Below the pieces are notes generated by a model. It worked only from the letters and a program-made list of their open reading frames with translations. It made no database searches and was not told where the DNA came from. A DNA stretch of 64,000 nucleotides from Bradyrhizobium sp. URHD0069. Lineage in GTDB: Bacteria; Pseudomonadota; Alphaproteobacteria; Rhizobiales; Xanthobacteraceae. Within the stretch, counting starts at the first letter, position 1, and each line of letters starts with the position of its first letter. Below, piece by piece: positions 25,594 to 34,829 of this stretch. Where the stretch lies: contig NZ_JNIJ01000032.1 of assembly GCF_000701345.1 (NCBI RefSeq), forward strand, positions 20,470 through 84,469, read 5' to 3'. A program made the translations under genes and the position numbers.

Positions 25594-26604
25594 TTACGAA
25601 AGCGCCACGTTCACCGACGACTCCGCGAGCTCCGCGTTGAAGCAGCGCTGATAGAATTCAGCGACCAGCGGCCGTTCCAGTTCGTCGCACTTGTTGAGGA
25701 AGGTGACGCGGAACGCAAAGCCGATGTCGCCGAAGATCTCGGCGTTCTCCGCCCAGGTGATCACCGTGCGCGGGCTCATCACCGTCGACAAGTCGCCATT
25801 GGCAAACGCGTTGCGGGTGAGATCGGCGAGCCGCACCATCTTGTTGACGATGTCGCGGCCTTCTTGCGTGCGATAATGGTGCGCCTTGGCGAGCACGATC
25901 TCGACTTCCTCGTCATGGGCGAGATAGTTCAGCGTGGTGACGATCGACCAGCGGTCCATCTGACCCTGGTTGATCTGCTGGGTGCCGTGATAGAGCCCGG
26001 AGGTATCGCCGAGGCCGACCGTGTTGGCGGTGGAGAACAGCCGGAACGCCGGATGCGGCTTGATCACCTTGTTCTGGTCGAGCAGCGTCAGGCGGCCGGA
26101 AACCTCCAGCACACGCTGGATCACGAACATCACATCAGGTCGGCCGGCGTCGTATTCGTCGAACACCAACGCGATATTGTGCTGCAGCGCCCAGGGCAGA
26201 ATGCCGTCGCGGAATTCCGTGACCTGCTTGCCGTCCCTGACGACGATGGAATCCTTTCCCACCAGATCGATGCGGCTGATGTGGCTGTCGAGATTGACGC
26301 GCACGCACGGCCAGTTCAGCCGCGCCGCAACCTGCTCGATGTGGGTCGACTTGCCGGTGCCGTGATAGCCCGTGACCATGACGCGGCGGTTCTTGGCGAA
26401 GCCGGCGAGAATGGCGAGCGTGGTGGCGCGATCGAACCGGTAATCCGCATCGACATCGGGCACGTGCGGATCGACCCCGGAATAGGCCGGAACCTCGAGG
26501 TCGCTGTCGATACCGAATACCTGCCGGACCGACACCTTCATATCCGGCAAACCGGCGGGCACTCCGGCAGGATCTTGCACTTTGGTCATGGCGGCGGTCG
26601 TCAT
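25594..26604 (-). CDS. cobS: Cobaltochelatase subunit CobS (AAA+ ATPase)
   Basis: 336 residues. The Walker A motif GYHGTGKST is near 84-92, Walker B LVFDEYD near 150 and the sensor STANT near 196, all intact. CobS forms rings that couple ATP hydrolysis to CobN-dependent cobalt insertion, with CobT as partner. ATG at 26604 has GGAGG four bases upstream; a TTG just before it is too close to that site. First gene of the cobS-cobT pair. The N-terminal segment (VRQVFGIDSDLEVPAYS) is typical of the family. Confidence 0.97.
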   Translation of the reverse strand: MTTAAMTKVQDPAGVPAGLPDMKVSVRQVFGIDSDLEVPAYSGVDPHVPDVDADYRFDRATTLAILAGFAKNRRVMVTGYHGTGKSTHIEQVAARLNWPCVRVNLDSHISRIDLVGKDSIVVRDGKQVTEFRDGILPWALQHNIALVFDEYDAGRPDVMFVIQRVLEVSGRLTLLDQNKVIKPHPAFRLFSTANTVGLGDTSGLYHGTQQINQGQMDRWSIVTTLNYLAHDEEVEIVLAKAHHYRTQEGRDIVNKMVRLADLTRNAFANGDLSTVMSPRTVITWAENAEIFGDIGFAFRVTFLNKCDELERPLVAEFYQRCFNAELAESSVNVALS

Positions 26605-26915
26605 CAATCCTCCGAGGTCTCGGGCGGCTCCCGAAACCAGATTTGCGATATGGCTGCGGATGGGGGCTTAAGCGAACCTATCAGAGAGCACCGGCTGGCA
26701 GAAGCCCGCCGCCCAATCAAAGTTCCACTGCGTTATCATCAAGATAGGCACTGGCCGCGGTTTTTGGAAGGCTGCCCTGCGAATCATGCCGTACTTTCGC
26801 CCGCTCCATCTGGCGCGCCCCCGATTCCCTGCGGCTTCGACGCTACTTTCCAGCCTCGTCAGTAGCTATGTTAGGTCCGGTCTGCACCAGACAGCAATGC
26901 CAGCACGGGAATTTT
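26605..26915. other. Divergent intergenic region cobS / DedA gene
   Basis: About 310 bp. It should hold the promoters of cobS and of the DedA gene. No repeat, riboswitch or RNA was recognised; in particular nothing convincing as a cobalamin riboswitch. Confidence 0.5.
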
Positions 26916-27590
26916 GTGGCCTCTTTCCTCGATCCATTGATTGCATTCGTCTCGGCACATGCGTGGCTCGGCTATCTCGTGCTATTTCTCGCCGCCTTGC
27001 TGGAAGCCGTTCCGGTCGTAGGCGCGGTGATTCCCGGCTCGACAATCATCCTTGCGCTGAGCGCGCTGGTGCCCGGCGGCGATTTGCGGCTTGAATGGGT
27101 GCTGGCGGCGGCGAGCGCCGGCGCGCTGCTCGGCGACGGATCGGCGTTCTGGATCGGACATCGCGCCCAGCGCGAAATCCTCAGCACCTGGCCGCTGGCA
27201 AATTACCCACGCCTGATCGCGCAGAGCGAAGCGTTCTTCAATCGCTGGGGCGCGCTGGCGGTATTCTTTGGGCGTTTCGTGCCGCCCATTCGTGCCTTTG
27301 TGCCGGTTACGGCAGGCGCGCTCGGGATGCCGCCGCCGCGCTTCTACGCCGTTAACATCCCGGCGATCCTGCTGTGGGCGCCGGCGCATGTGCTGCCGGG
27401 GGTTCTTGCGATAACCGCTCTGCACCAATACGCCGGGATTCCGCACCATACCGGGGTCGGCAAGCATTACTGGATGCTGTCAGTGATCGGGGGCGCGTTG
27501 ATTGTCACGCTGGCGACCTGGGCGATCCGCCGCAGGCGCGGCAGAAGCACGATCGAGTCCGCGGCGAAGCCGGTTCGTAAGAATGACTGA
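26916..27590 (+). CDS. DedA family membrane protein
   Basis: 224 residues of the DedA/VTT (SNARE-associated) family, inner-membrane proteins linked to phospholipid flipping. Hydrophobic segments are near 14-36, 50-70, 125-150 and 180-205. The family core is visible as VVGAVIPGSTIILALSALVPG near 34-54, and FFGRFVPPIRAFVPVTAGALGM near 117-138 with the conserved Arg residues. The C-terminus is basic and cytoplasmic. The GTG at 26916 is preferred since it gives a normal DedA N-terminus; the frame opens at ATG 26868, without a ribosome binding site. Confidence 0.88.
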   Translation: MASFLDPLIAFVSAHAWLGYLVLFLAALLEAVPVVGAVIPGSTIILALSALVPGGDLRLEWVLAAASAGALLGDGSAFWIGHRAQREILSTWPLANYPRLIAQSEAFFNRWGALAVFFGRFVPPIRAFVPVTAGALGMPPPRFYAVNIPAILLWAPAHVLPGVLAITALHQYAGIPHHTGVGKHYWMLSVIGGALIVTLATWAIRRRRGRSTIESAAKPVRKND

Positions 27591-27642
27591 TAGCTCTTTC
27601 CACCGTCGTCCGGCCGATGCCGGGAAGAAGACGTGAGGGACT

Positions 27643-28296
27643 TCAGCTCGCGCCGCGCACCACGGTCTTGAGATAGTTATACGCCTTGATGATCTCGATC
27701 AGGCGGTCTTCGGTGGAGCGGTCGCCACCATTGGCGTCGGGATGATGCTGCTTCACCAGCGCCTTGTACTTCGCCTTGACGTCCTCAAGCGTCGCCTCCA
27801 CACTGAGCCCCATCACCTGCAGCGCCTTGCGCTCGGCGTTGAACACTTTCCGGGTTTCGACCTTGGCTTCGGCACCCGGGCCTGGGCGCCAGCGGCCGCG
27901 GCCATTGAGTTCGCTGAACATGCTGAATGGATCGGAGGCGCCTTCCAGGTCGGCCTCGGGGCTGCCCTTGCCTCTCTTGGCGCTGGTATTGGCGCCCATC
28001 TTCCAGGTCGGACGATGGCCGGTCAGCGCATCCTTCTGGTAACGCGCCACGGCATCCGCATTCATGCCGGAGAAGAAATTGTAGGACTGGTTGTATTCGC
28101 GGACGTGATTGATGCAGAAGTGCCAGTACTCCTTGTCGTTGGTCCGGCCCTTGGGCGCGCGGTGCGGCCCCTTGTTCTTGCAGTCCGGCCATTCGCACAT
28201 CGCGGAGGCTTCGCGCGCCTGCGCCTGCTGCTTCGCGCTCAGCTTGTTGGGCTTGATGCGAATGGAATCGAAGAATTTTGATGAATCAATCGGCAT
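27643..28296 (-). CDS. J-domain (DnaJ-like) protein with N-terminal Cys/His region
   Basis: 217 residues. The C-terminal 65 residues form a J-domain with KQHHPDANGGD (HPD near 189-191), so it should stimulate a DnaK-type Hsp70. The N-terminal half has CEWPDCKNKGPHRAPKG (near 34-50) and HFCINHVREYNQSYNFF (near 59-75), whose Cys and His residues may bind a metal. This architecture is conserved in alphaproteobacteria but its client is unknown. It is divergent from bolA, 110 bp away. Confidence 0.92.
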   Translation of the reverse strand: MPIDSSKFFDSIRIKPNKLSAKQQAQAREASAMCEWPDCKNKGPHRAPKGRTNDKEYWHFCINHVREYNQSYNFFSGMNADAVARYQKDALTGHRPTWKMGANTSAKRGKGSPEADLEGASDPFSMFSELNGRGRWRPGPGAEAKVETRKVFNAERKALQVMGLSVEATLEDVKAKYKALVKQHHPDANGGDRSTEDRLIEIIKAYNYLKTVVRGAS

Positions 28297-28405
28297 AGCT
28301 GACTATGACAACGCAATGCGAAAAGCTTCAAGTCTTGACATTGCGAATACCTCACTCTCGATGCGCCATTGACGAATGGCCGACCACGGACGTATTGCCG
28401 CCGCC

Positions 28406-28678
28406 ATGAACACCAGAGACATTATCACAAACAAGTTGCGTGAAGCTTTCGCTCCCGAAAGCCTCGACGTGTCAGATGAATCACATCTGCATGAGGGCCA
28501 TGCCGGCCACAGGCCGGGCGGCGAAACGCATTTCAGGGTCTATATCGTATCGCCGGCATTCCAGGGGAAGAGCCGGATCGAACGCCACCGCATGATTAAT
28601 GCAACTCTCGCCGGGGAACTCGCCGGCTCGGTGCACGCGCTGGCGATCAAGGCGCATGCCCCCGGGGAAGCTGGCTGA
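28406..28678 (+). CDS. BolA family protein
   Basis: 90 residues. BolA proteins bind Fe-S clusters together with monothiol glutaredoxins and affect morphology and stress responses. The family core THFRVYIVSPAFQGKSRIERHRMI is split here as THFRVYIVS (near 46) and RIERHRMINATLA (near 64), followed by HALAIKAHAPGE. ATG at 28406 gives the usual N-terminus MNTRDIITNKLREAF; a start at 28376 is possible. Divergent from the J-domain gene. Confidence 0.93.
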   Translation: MNTRDIITNKLREAFAPESLDVSDESHLHEGHAGHRPGGETHFRVYIVSPAFQGKSRIERHRMINATLAGELAGSVHALAIKAHAPGEAG

Positions 28679-28699
28679 GTTTCCCACCCCGTTTTGGCC

Positions 28700-28826
28700 G
28701 TCATGCCCTGCGCAAGCGGGGGAATCCGATAATCCCAGGGTTCACGGCCGGAGCGCAGACCGCACAGGGTACCGGATCGTCCGCTGCAGCCGGTCATCGG
28801 CACGCATTCACGCGACCCGTTGGCGC
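28700..28826. repeat. Degenerate composite repeat (B remnant and A-family core)
   Basis: CGTCATGCCCTGCGCAAGCG at the left is a diverged B half; GCCGGTCATCGGCACGC, ATTCA, CGCGACCCGTTGGC at 28788-28826 is an A-family core. Confidence 0.65.
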
Positions 28827-28854
28827 ACGATGACGACCTGGACACTGCAGCATT

Positions 28855-30207
28855 TCAAAACGCGGTGCCGGCCCGCTTCGGCTTTGTCTCCTCGAACTCG
28901 GCCTCGCGCGGCACCGCGACGATCCGCAGCGCGGTGATCCGGTTGCGCTCGCGGCGCAGCACGCGAAACCGGAAGCCGTGGAACGTGAAGCTCTGACCGC
29001 GTTCCGGAATCGAGCGCGCTTCGTGAATCACGAGGCCGGCGACCGTGGTCGCTTCTTCATCGGGAAGGTGCCAGTTCATCGCGCGATTGAGGTCGCGGAT
29101 CGGCACCGAGCCGTCGACCACCACCGAGCCGTCGGGCTGCGTGCGGACGCCGGCCACCACCACGTCGTGCTCGTCGGAAATGTCGCCGACGATCTCTTCC
29201 AGAATGTCCTCCAGCGTCACCATGCCTTCGACTTCGCCGTATTCGTCGACCACCAGCGCGAAGTGGGTCTTGCGGCGGCGGAAGGCTTTCAGCTGTTCGG
29301 AAACCGGGCGCATCTCCGGCACGAACCATGGCGGCAGCGCGATAGCCGAGACATCGATTCTCGATGTATCGCCTTCGGCGGCGCGAATCGCGCGCAGCAG
29401 ATCCTTGGCGTGCAGCACGCCGATGATGTTTTCGGGCTTATCGCGCCAGAGCGGGATCCTTGTGTATTCGGTCGCCAGCACCTCGCTCACCAGCTCTTCC
29501 GGCGGAAGATCGGCGTTCAGCATCACCATCTCGGTGCGATGAACCATCACGTCGGAAACCTGCAACTCGCCAAAGCGGAATACGTTCTGGATGTATTCCG
29601 CCTCGCCCTCTTCCATCTCGCCATGCTCGGCCGATACCTCCACCAGCCCCCTGATCTCGAGATCGGTCAGGATTTCCTGTTGCGAGTTCTCCCTGACGCC
29701 GAGCCCCCGCAGGATCGCGCGGGACGCTGCATTGAGCATCCAGTTCAATGGGTAAAAGAGAAGGAAGGAGACATAGAGAGGATATGCGATCCATTGCGAG
29801 ACGGGCACCGGTTCCCGGATTGCCAGGGTCTTCGGTACTTGTTCTCCGATAACAATATGCAGCGAGGAGAACACAAGGAAACCGACCAAGAACGATGTGA
29901 AATGAAGGGCCGAGTCAGACATCCCGAGCGGGGTCAAAACCGGCTTCAGTAGCGCCGAAACTGTCGGTTCGCCAACCCAACCGAGGCCGAGCGAGGCCAT
30001 AGTGATGCCCAGCTGGCAACACGCGAGATACGCTTCAATGTTCCCGAGCATTTGCTGCAGGCGGCGCGCGCCGAAGCGATTCTGCTGCGCCATCGCGTTG
30101 ATGCGAAAGCCCCTGCTCTTCACCAGCGCGAACTCCGCGGCAACGTAGAATGCGTTAGCGGCGAGGAGGAAGATTGCAATCAGCAGATTGACGATGGTCT
30201 CGGTCAT
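28855..30207 (-). CDS. Hemolysin-family / CorC-like protein (CNNM, CBS pair, transporter-associated domain)
   Basis: 450 residues. The N-terminal DUF21/CNNM membrane domain has hydrophobic segments near 5-30, 60-80, 95-120 and 130-150. Two CBS domains follow (about 215-335; for example MVHRTEMVMLNADL and HFALVVDEYGEVEGMVTLEDILEEIVGDI), then a C-terminal CorC/HlyC domain. Relatives are implicated in magnesium/cobalt efflux or resistance; the 'hemolysin' name is historical. It lies downstream of aroB on the same strand with a 228-bp gap. Confidence 0.92.
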   Translation of the reverse strand: MTETIVNLLIAIFLLAANAFYVAAEFALVKSRGFRINAMAQQNRFGARRLQQMLGNIEAYLACCQLGITMASLGLGWVGEPTVSALLKPVLTPLGMSDSALHFTSFLVGFLVFSSLHIVIGEQVPKTLAIREPVPVSQWIAYPLYVSFLLFYPLNWMLNAASRAILRGLGVRENSQQEILTDLEIRGLVEVSAEHGEMEEGEAEYIQNVFRFGELQVSDVMVHRTEMVMLNADLPPEELVSEVLATEYTRIPLWRDKPENIIGVLHAKDLLRAIRAAEGDTSRIDVSAIALPPWFVPEMRPVSEQLKAFRRRKTHFALVVDEYGEVEGMVTLEDILEEIVGDISDEHDVVVAGVRTQPDGSVVVDGSVPIRDLNRAMNWHLPDEEATTVAGLVIHEARSIPERGQSFTFHGFRFRVLRRERNRITALRIVAVPREAEFEETKPKRAGTAF

Positions 30208-30435
30208 TGCGGTCCCATGGTGGCCAGAGTCAGTTCGGTCGCGCTGAAACCCGATCCGTGCGCCAATTTCTATGCTGGAGCTTCGTCCTTTGCGGAAAGC
30301 CTACATCCGCTTTTCCTGATGCTCCGGGGTTCGGGGCGCCGACAAGAAAGCCGAGACCGGCAGGCATGCTGCGACGATGACGAAGCTCAACCAATCCATG
30401 GCGTTTCAATCAATCCGGGTACGATCAGCTGAAGT

Positions 30436-31584
30436 TCAAGGTTTATGCGCAAGTCTTTCGGCCAGAAAATCGCGAACCAGCGAAGGCTCGACATCGTTAG
30501 CAATCACGGCGCGTCCGACTGCCTCAAGCAGGATGAAGGTGAGGCGGCCGCGCTTGACCTTCTTGTCCTGTGCCATCAGCGCCATCAATGCGTCGGCATC
30601 CGCAAGCCCCTCTTGCGCAAATCCTGCGATATCCTGCAAATGGGTCGGCAGACCGACCTCGGCAAGATGGTGTCGAACCCGCGCCGCGTCGGATTGTGCG
30701 ATCATCCCGAGCTGCGCTGAAAATTCCGCCGCCAGCACCATGCCGACCGCAACACCTTCACCATGGAACAGGCGGTCGGAAAACCCGGTCGCGGCCTCCA
30801 GCGCGTGGCCGAAGGTATGACCGAGATTGAGCAGCGCACGCTCCCCGGTCTCGCGCTCGTCGCGCGCCACGATCGCCGCCTTGGCGCGGCAAGAAGTCGC
30901 GATGGCGTGTTCGCGGCCGGCGCCGCCTGAGAAAATGTCGGCGTGGTTGGCCTCGAGCCAGGCGAAGAACGCTTCGTCGCCGAGCACGCCATACTTGGCG
31001 ACTTCGGCGTAACCGGCGCGAAACTGCCGCGGCGACAACGTGTCGAGCACCGCGGTGTCGGCAACCACCAGAAGGGGCTGGTGAAACGCGCCGAGCAGAT
31101 TTTTTCCTTGCGGCGAATTGATTCCGGTCTTGCCGCCGACGGACGAATCCACCTGCGCCAACAGTGAGGTCGGCACCTGCACGAAATCGACGCCGCGGCG
31201 CAGGATCGCCGCCGCGAAGCCCGCGAGGTCGCCGACCACGCCGCCGCCGAGCGCGACCACCAGATCGTTGCGCTCGATCTTCGCCGCGATCAGCGCTTCG
31301 CTGACCTGCTCCAAACCATCATAGGTTTTCGAGCCCTCGCCTTCATCGACGACGATGCGCGATGTGGCAATGCCGGCCTGCGCCAGCGAGGCCTCGGTTT
31401 TCTCCAGCCAATGCCTTGCGACGTTGCGATCGGTAACGATGGCGGTGCGCGCGCCGGGCCGCAATGCGGCGACGCGGGCGCCCAGCGATTGCAGCACATC
31501 GCGGCCGATGACGATGTCATAGGCGCGCTCGCCGAGCGCAACATCGACAATGACCGGATCAGAATGTTTCAAGGGCACGGTCAT
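30436..31584 (-). CDS. aroB: 3-dehydroquinate synthase
   Basis: 382 residues. It converts DAHP to 3-dehydroquinate using NAD+ and a divalent metal. NAD-binding and metal-site motifs are seen: GEGSKTYDGLEQ near 83, ALGGGVVGDLAGFAA near 113, VPTSLLAQVDSSVGGKTGIN near 134 and LNLGHTFGHALE near 248 (metal His). ATG at 31584 overlaps the aroK TGA (ATGA), giving translational coupling; the longer frame to 31659 lies inside aroK. Standard aroK-aroB pair of this group. Confidence 0.97.
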   Translation of the reverse strand: MTVPLKHSDPVIVDVALGERAYDIVIGRDVLQSLGARVAALRPGARTAIVTDRNVARHWLEKTEASLAQAGIATSRIVVDEGEGSKTYDGLEQVSEALIAAKIERNDLVVALGGGVVGDLAGFAAAILRRGVDFVQVPTSLLAQVDSSVGGKTGINSPQGKNLLGAFHQPLLVVADTAVLDTLSPRQFRAGYAEVAKYGVLGDEAFFAWLEANHADIFSGGAGREHAIATSCRAKAAIVARDERETGERALLNLGHTFGHALEAATGFSDRLFHGEGVAVGMVLAAEFSAQLGMIAQSDAARVRHHLAEVGLPTHLQDIAGFAQEGLADADALMALMAQDKKVKRGRLTFILLEAVGRAVIANDVEPSLVRDFLAERLAHKP

Positions 31585-32198
31585 GGTGTTACGCCCACGC
31601 TGTCCGACGTTGCATCTGTACTGTTGCCGCACAGCCGGGCGTGCAGGGCGTCGATACACTCATCGACGATCTTTTCGTGCGGCACGTCGCGCGACCAGAT
31701 CGTAATATCGGCGTGCTGATAGACCGGCTCGCGTTCCGCGATCAGGCGCCCGATGGTCGCGGCGGGATCGGCGGTCTGCAGCAGCGGACGGTCGGCACGG
31801 CGCTTCACCCGGCGCATGATGATATCCGCATCCGCCTTGAGCCATATCGAGACCGCCTTGCTCCGGATATTGCCGCGGGTCTCCTCGCGCAGGAAGGCAC
31901 CGCCACCGGTGGCGAGCACGGCCGGGCCGCTGTCGAGCAGCCGCGCGATCACCCGCGCCTCGCCATCCCTGAAATGTGCCTCGCCATGGGTCTCGAAAAT
32001 GTCCGGTATCGACATGCCGGCGGCGGCCTCGATCTCGGTATCGGCGTCGAAAAACGGCAGCCGCAGTCGCGAGGACAGCCGCCGCCCGATGGTGGACTTG
32101 CCGGCGCCCATCATGCCCACCAGCACGACCGAACGCGTTCCCAGCACGGAGGCGATCGCGGCGTCTCGGGATGTGGCCGGTGAGGCAGTTTCAGTCAT
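31581..32198 (-). CDS. aroK: Shikimate kinase
   Basis: 205 residues, slightly long because of an N-terminal extension (about 25 residues) before the Walker A GMMGAGKSTIGRRL near 28-41. The shikimate-binding DxD is FFDADTEIE near 50-58, with GGGAFLREETR near 97 and the LID region RRADRPLL near 132. It phosphorylates shikimate at O3 with ATP. First gene of the aroK-aroB pair; overlapped by aroB. Divergent from the small membrane-protein gene and xerD. Confidence 0.97.
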   Translation of the reverse strand: MTETASPATSRDAAIASVLGTRSVVLVGMMGAGKSTIGRRLSSRLRLPFFDADTEIEAAAGMSIPDIFETHGEAHFRDGEARVIARLLDSGPAVLATGGGAFLREETRGNIRSKAVSIWLKADADIIMRRVKRRADRPLLQTADPAATIGRLIAEREPVYQHADITIWSRDVPHEKIVDECIDALHARLCGNSTDATSDSVGVTP

Positions 32199-32363
32199 CC
32201 AAATAGCTCAGTTGCCCGCGGATTGCGGCGTTCCACGCCACCTATACTACCGCCGCCGACATCGTTGCCAGAGACTCTTGCAACGCCGGGGCGAACATGT
32301 TGGTAGTCAAGCCCGGCTATCCCCGATGATTTCAATGCTTAATTTGTCGCCTGAGGCTCGCTG

Positions 32364-32510
32364 ATGCCCAGCCTGTTCCGCTTTCTGACGGTCGTCGCGG
32401 TCATTGGCGTCATCGTCTATGGCGTGATTTTCGTGCTGGCGAATTTCGTTAACCCGAAGTCGCGGGAAATGATCGTTACCATCCCCGCAGACAAGTTCCT
32501 CAAGAAATAG
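32364..32510 (+). CDS. 48-residue single-span membrane protein upstream of xerD
   Basis: A complete short reading frame starting MPSLFRFLTVVAVIGVIVYG, ending in IPADKFLKK before TAG at 32508. One transmembrane helix at about 6-26, then a short soluble tail with NPKSREMIVTIPAD. GAGG lies 8 to 9 bases before the ATG. It ends 16 bp before the xerD start, so both are likely transcribed together. Similar short proteins upstream of xerD are, from memory, common in Bradyrhizobium. The function is unknown. Confidence 0.78.
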   Translation: MPSLFRFLTVVAVIGVIVYGVIFVLANFVNPKSREMIVTIPADKFLKK

Positions 32511-32526
32511 GCGCTAGGGTCGGCGG

Positions 32527-33483
32527 ATGCGCTCCAACACCTCAGATGCCAAACTGATCAACCTGTTCCTCGACATGCTCGCGGCGGAACAAGGCGCCGG
32601 CGCCAACACGCTCGACGCCTATCGTCGCGACCTCACGGATTTTTCCGAATTTCTTGCCTCTGCCGGCCGAGGATTTGCCGGCGTCGAAACCCAGGCGCTG
32701 CGGGATTATCTCGCCGATCTTGACGCCCGCGGCTTCAAGTCCTCGAGCGTGGCGCGCCGGCTGTCGGCGATGCGGCACCTGTTTCGCTTCCTGCTCAACG
32801 AGCGGATTCGCGGCGACGATCCGGCGGCGATCCTGTCGGGGCCGAAGCGCGGCCGCGGCCTGCCGAAGGTGCTGTCGATATCCGATGTCGATCGTCTGCT
32901 GACCCGCGCCAAGGCGCTTAGCGAAGCGCCGGAAACATTGAAGCTGCAGCGGCTTCGCGCGATGCGGTTATATTGCCTGCTGGAAGTACTCTACGCGACG
33001 GGCTTACGGGTCTCGGAACTGGTGGCGCTGCCGCGCTCGGCGGCGCGGCGCGACGCCCGCATGATCGTGGTGCGCGGCAAGGGCGACAAGGAACGCCTGG
33101 TGCCGCTCAACGAGGCCTCACGGCAGGCGATGGCCGACTACATCGCAGCGATAGAGGCGCTCAAGCCCGACGCTCAGAAAAACGCGGCAAGCTCGAAATG
33201 GCTGTTTCCCTCGTTCGGCGAGAGCGGACATCTGACGCGGCAGCATTTTGCGCGCGAGTTGAAGGAACTCGCGGCAGCAGCCGGCCTGGCGCCGCGGCTG
33301 GTCAGCCCGCACGTGCTGCGCCATGCCTTCGCCAGCCATCTCCTGCACAACGGAGCCGATCTGCGGATTGTGCAGACGCTGCTGGGCCATACCGATATCT
33401 CGACCACGCAGATCTACACCCATGTGGTCGAGGAACGCCTGAAAAGCCTGGTACGCGACCTGCACCCGCTGGCTGAAAAGTAA
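32527..33483 (+). CDS. xerD: Site-specific tyrosine recombinase XerD
   Basis: 318 residues. The N-terminal SAM-like DNA-binding domain (about 10-100) is followed by the catalytic domain with Arg in LYATGLRVSELV (near 158), Lys in the RGKGDKER hairpin (near 184), HVLRHAFASHLL (near 260) and the nucleophile region GHTDISTTQIYTHV (Tyr near 298). It resolves chromosome dimers at dif together with XerC and FtsK. The small membrane protein gene lies just upstream. The full catalytic set is present and the chromosomal context is housekeeping, so it is not read as a phage integrase. Confidence 0.95.
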   Translation: MRSNTSDAKLINLFLDMLAAEQGAGANTLDAYRRDLTDFSEFLASAGRGFAGVETQALRDYLADLDARGFKSSSVARRLSAMRHLFRFLLNERIRGDDPAAILSGPKRGRGLPKVLSISDVDRLLTRAKALSEAPETLKLQRLRAMRLYCLLEVLYATGLRVSELVALPRSAARRDARMIVVRGKGDKERLVPLNEASRQAMADYIAAIEALKPDAQKNAASSKWLFPSFGESGHLTRQHFARELKELAAAAGLAPRLVSPHVLRHAFASHLLHNGADLRIVQTLLGHTDISTTQIYTHVVEERLKSLVRDLHPLAEK

Positions 33484-33667
33484 GGAGTTTTGGTGCCGCC
33501 TTGACTTCGGCGGCTTCTCACCTGAAAGAGCCTCGTCCCGCCCGCGACCCTTTAGCGTTCAAACGGCCAAACGGTCCGAATGCGCGCTAAATAACTGAAA
33601 TGGCGTAGCTTCTTCAGCCGAACCGAAATCCGCTTCGCCATAAGGCGTTCGCACCTATATTGATTTG

Positions 33668-34630
33668 ATGCCGGATCACATGCGCTCCTACCTCGATTTC
33701 GAAAAACCCGTCGCCGAACTCGAATCTAAAGTCGATGAACTGCGCGCGCTGGCGGCGACCGGCAGCGACATCGGCGATGAGATTTCGCGCATCGAGGAGA
33801 AGGCTGCGCAGGCGCTGAGCGAGCTGTATGCCGGCCTGACGCCGTGGCAGAAAACGTTGGTGGCCCGCCATCCGCAGCGGCCGCATTTCAGCGATTTCAT
33901 CAACGCGCTGATCACTGAGTTCACGCCGCTGGCGGGCGACCGCAAGTTCGGCGAGGACGAGGCGCTGATGGGCGGGTTCGGCCGCTTCCGCGGCGAGAGC
34001 ATCTGCGTGATCGGCCAGGAAAAGGGCGCCACCACCGAATCCCGCATCAAGCACAATTTCGGCATGGCGCGTCCCGAGGGCTATCGCAAGGCGGTTCGCC
34101 TGATGGAGATGGCGGACCGGTTTGGCATTCCCGTGCTGTCAATCGTGGATTCCGCCGGCGCCTATCCGGGCATAGGGGCCGAAGAACGCGGACAGGCCGA
34201 AGCGATCGCGCGCTCCACCGACGCTTGTCTATCGCTCGGCGTGCCCAATGTTGCGATCATCACCGGTGAGGGCATGTCCGGCGGTGCCATCGCGATCACC
34301 ACCGCAAACCGCGTGCTGATGTTCGAGCACGCGATCTACAGCGTGATCTCGCCGGAGGCGGCGTCCTCGATCCTGTGGCGTGACGGCACCAAGGCCCAGG
34401 AAGCCGCCACCAGCATGAAAATCACGGCGCAGGATATGCTGCGTTTTGGGGTGATCGATTTCATTCTGAGGGAGCCTTCCGGCGGCGCGCATCGCGATTC
34501 CGCTGCCATGATCGCGACGACCGGCGATGCCATCGCGCAAGCCCTGGACGACCTGCGCAATCTCGATCCCGATGCGGTTCGCAAGCAGCGGCGGCAGAAA
34601 TTCCTCGATATCGGCCGAAAGCTGGGTTGA
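33668..34630 (+). CDS. accA: Acetyl-CoA carboxylase carboxyltransferase subunit alpha
   Basis: 320 residues, the expected length. With AccD it transfers the carboxyl group from biotin to acetyl-CoA, making malonyl-CoA for fatty acid synthesis. The start MRSYLDFEKPVAELESK and FGMARPEGYRKA (near 136), SIVDSAGAYPGIGAEERGQ (near 158) and GEGMSGGAIA (near 200) are characteristic. ATG at 33668 was taken; MRSYL at 33680 is the alternative. No strong ribosome binding site is visible for either. Monocistronic. Confidence 0.96.
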   Translation: MPDHMRSYLDFEKPVAELESKVDELRALAATGSDIGDEISRIEEKAAQALSELYAGLTPWQKTLVARHPQRPHFSDFINALITEFTPLAGDRKFGEDEALMGGFGRFRGESICVIGQEKGATTESRIKHNFGMARPEGYRKAVRLMEMADRFGIPVLSIVDSAGAYPGIGAEERGQAEAIARSTDACLSLGVPNVAIITGEGMSGGAIAITTANRVLMFEHAIYSVISPEAASSILWRDGTKAQEAATSMKITAQDMLRFGVIDFILREPSGGAHRDSAAMIATTGDAIAQALDDLRNLDPDAVRKQRRQKFLDIGRKLG

Positions 34631-34829
34631 ATCTGCATTTTTGCGGAAAACGACCGCCAAAATGGCAGCCCAACCGTCAACCCCCGACTTTTTCACCAAT
34701 CCGCCGTTTCGGCCCCAATTAGGCCCCGACACCGTTATTTAACCCCTTTTGGCCATGCCTATCCCGGACGGCGCCGCGATGCCTTGATCGGCTTGCGACC
34801 CCGGGGGCCAAAGGGTAGTATTTTAGTCA

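Noticed and set aside
23587..26865. Very long plus-strand reading frame opposite cobT-cobS
   Set aside because: It is the high-GC antisense shadow of two genes with clear CobT and CobS motifs; its translation is Arg/His-rich and has no domain.
26605..26915. Cobalamin riboswitch before cobS
   Set aside because: No B12-box-like conserved segment was recognised.
32527..33483. Phage or island integrase
   Set aside because: Sequence and context fit housekeeping xerD; no element around it.
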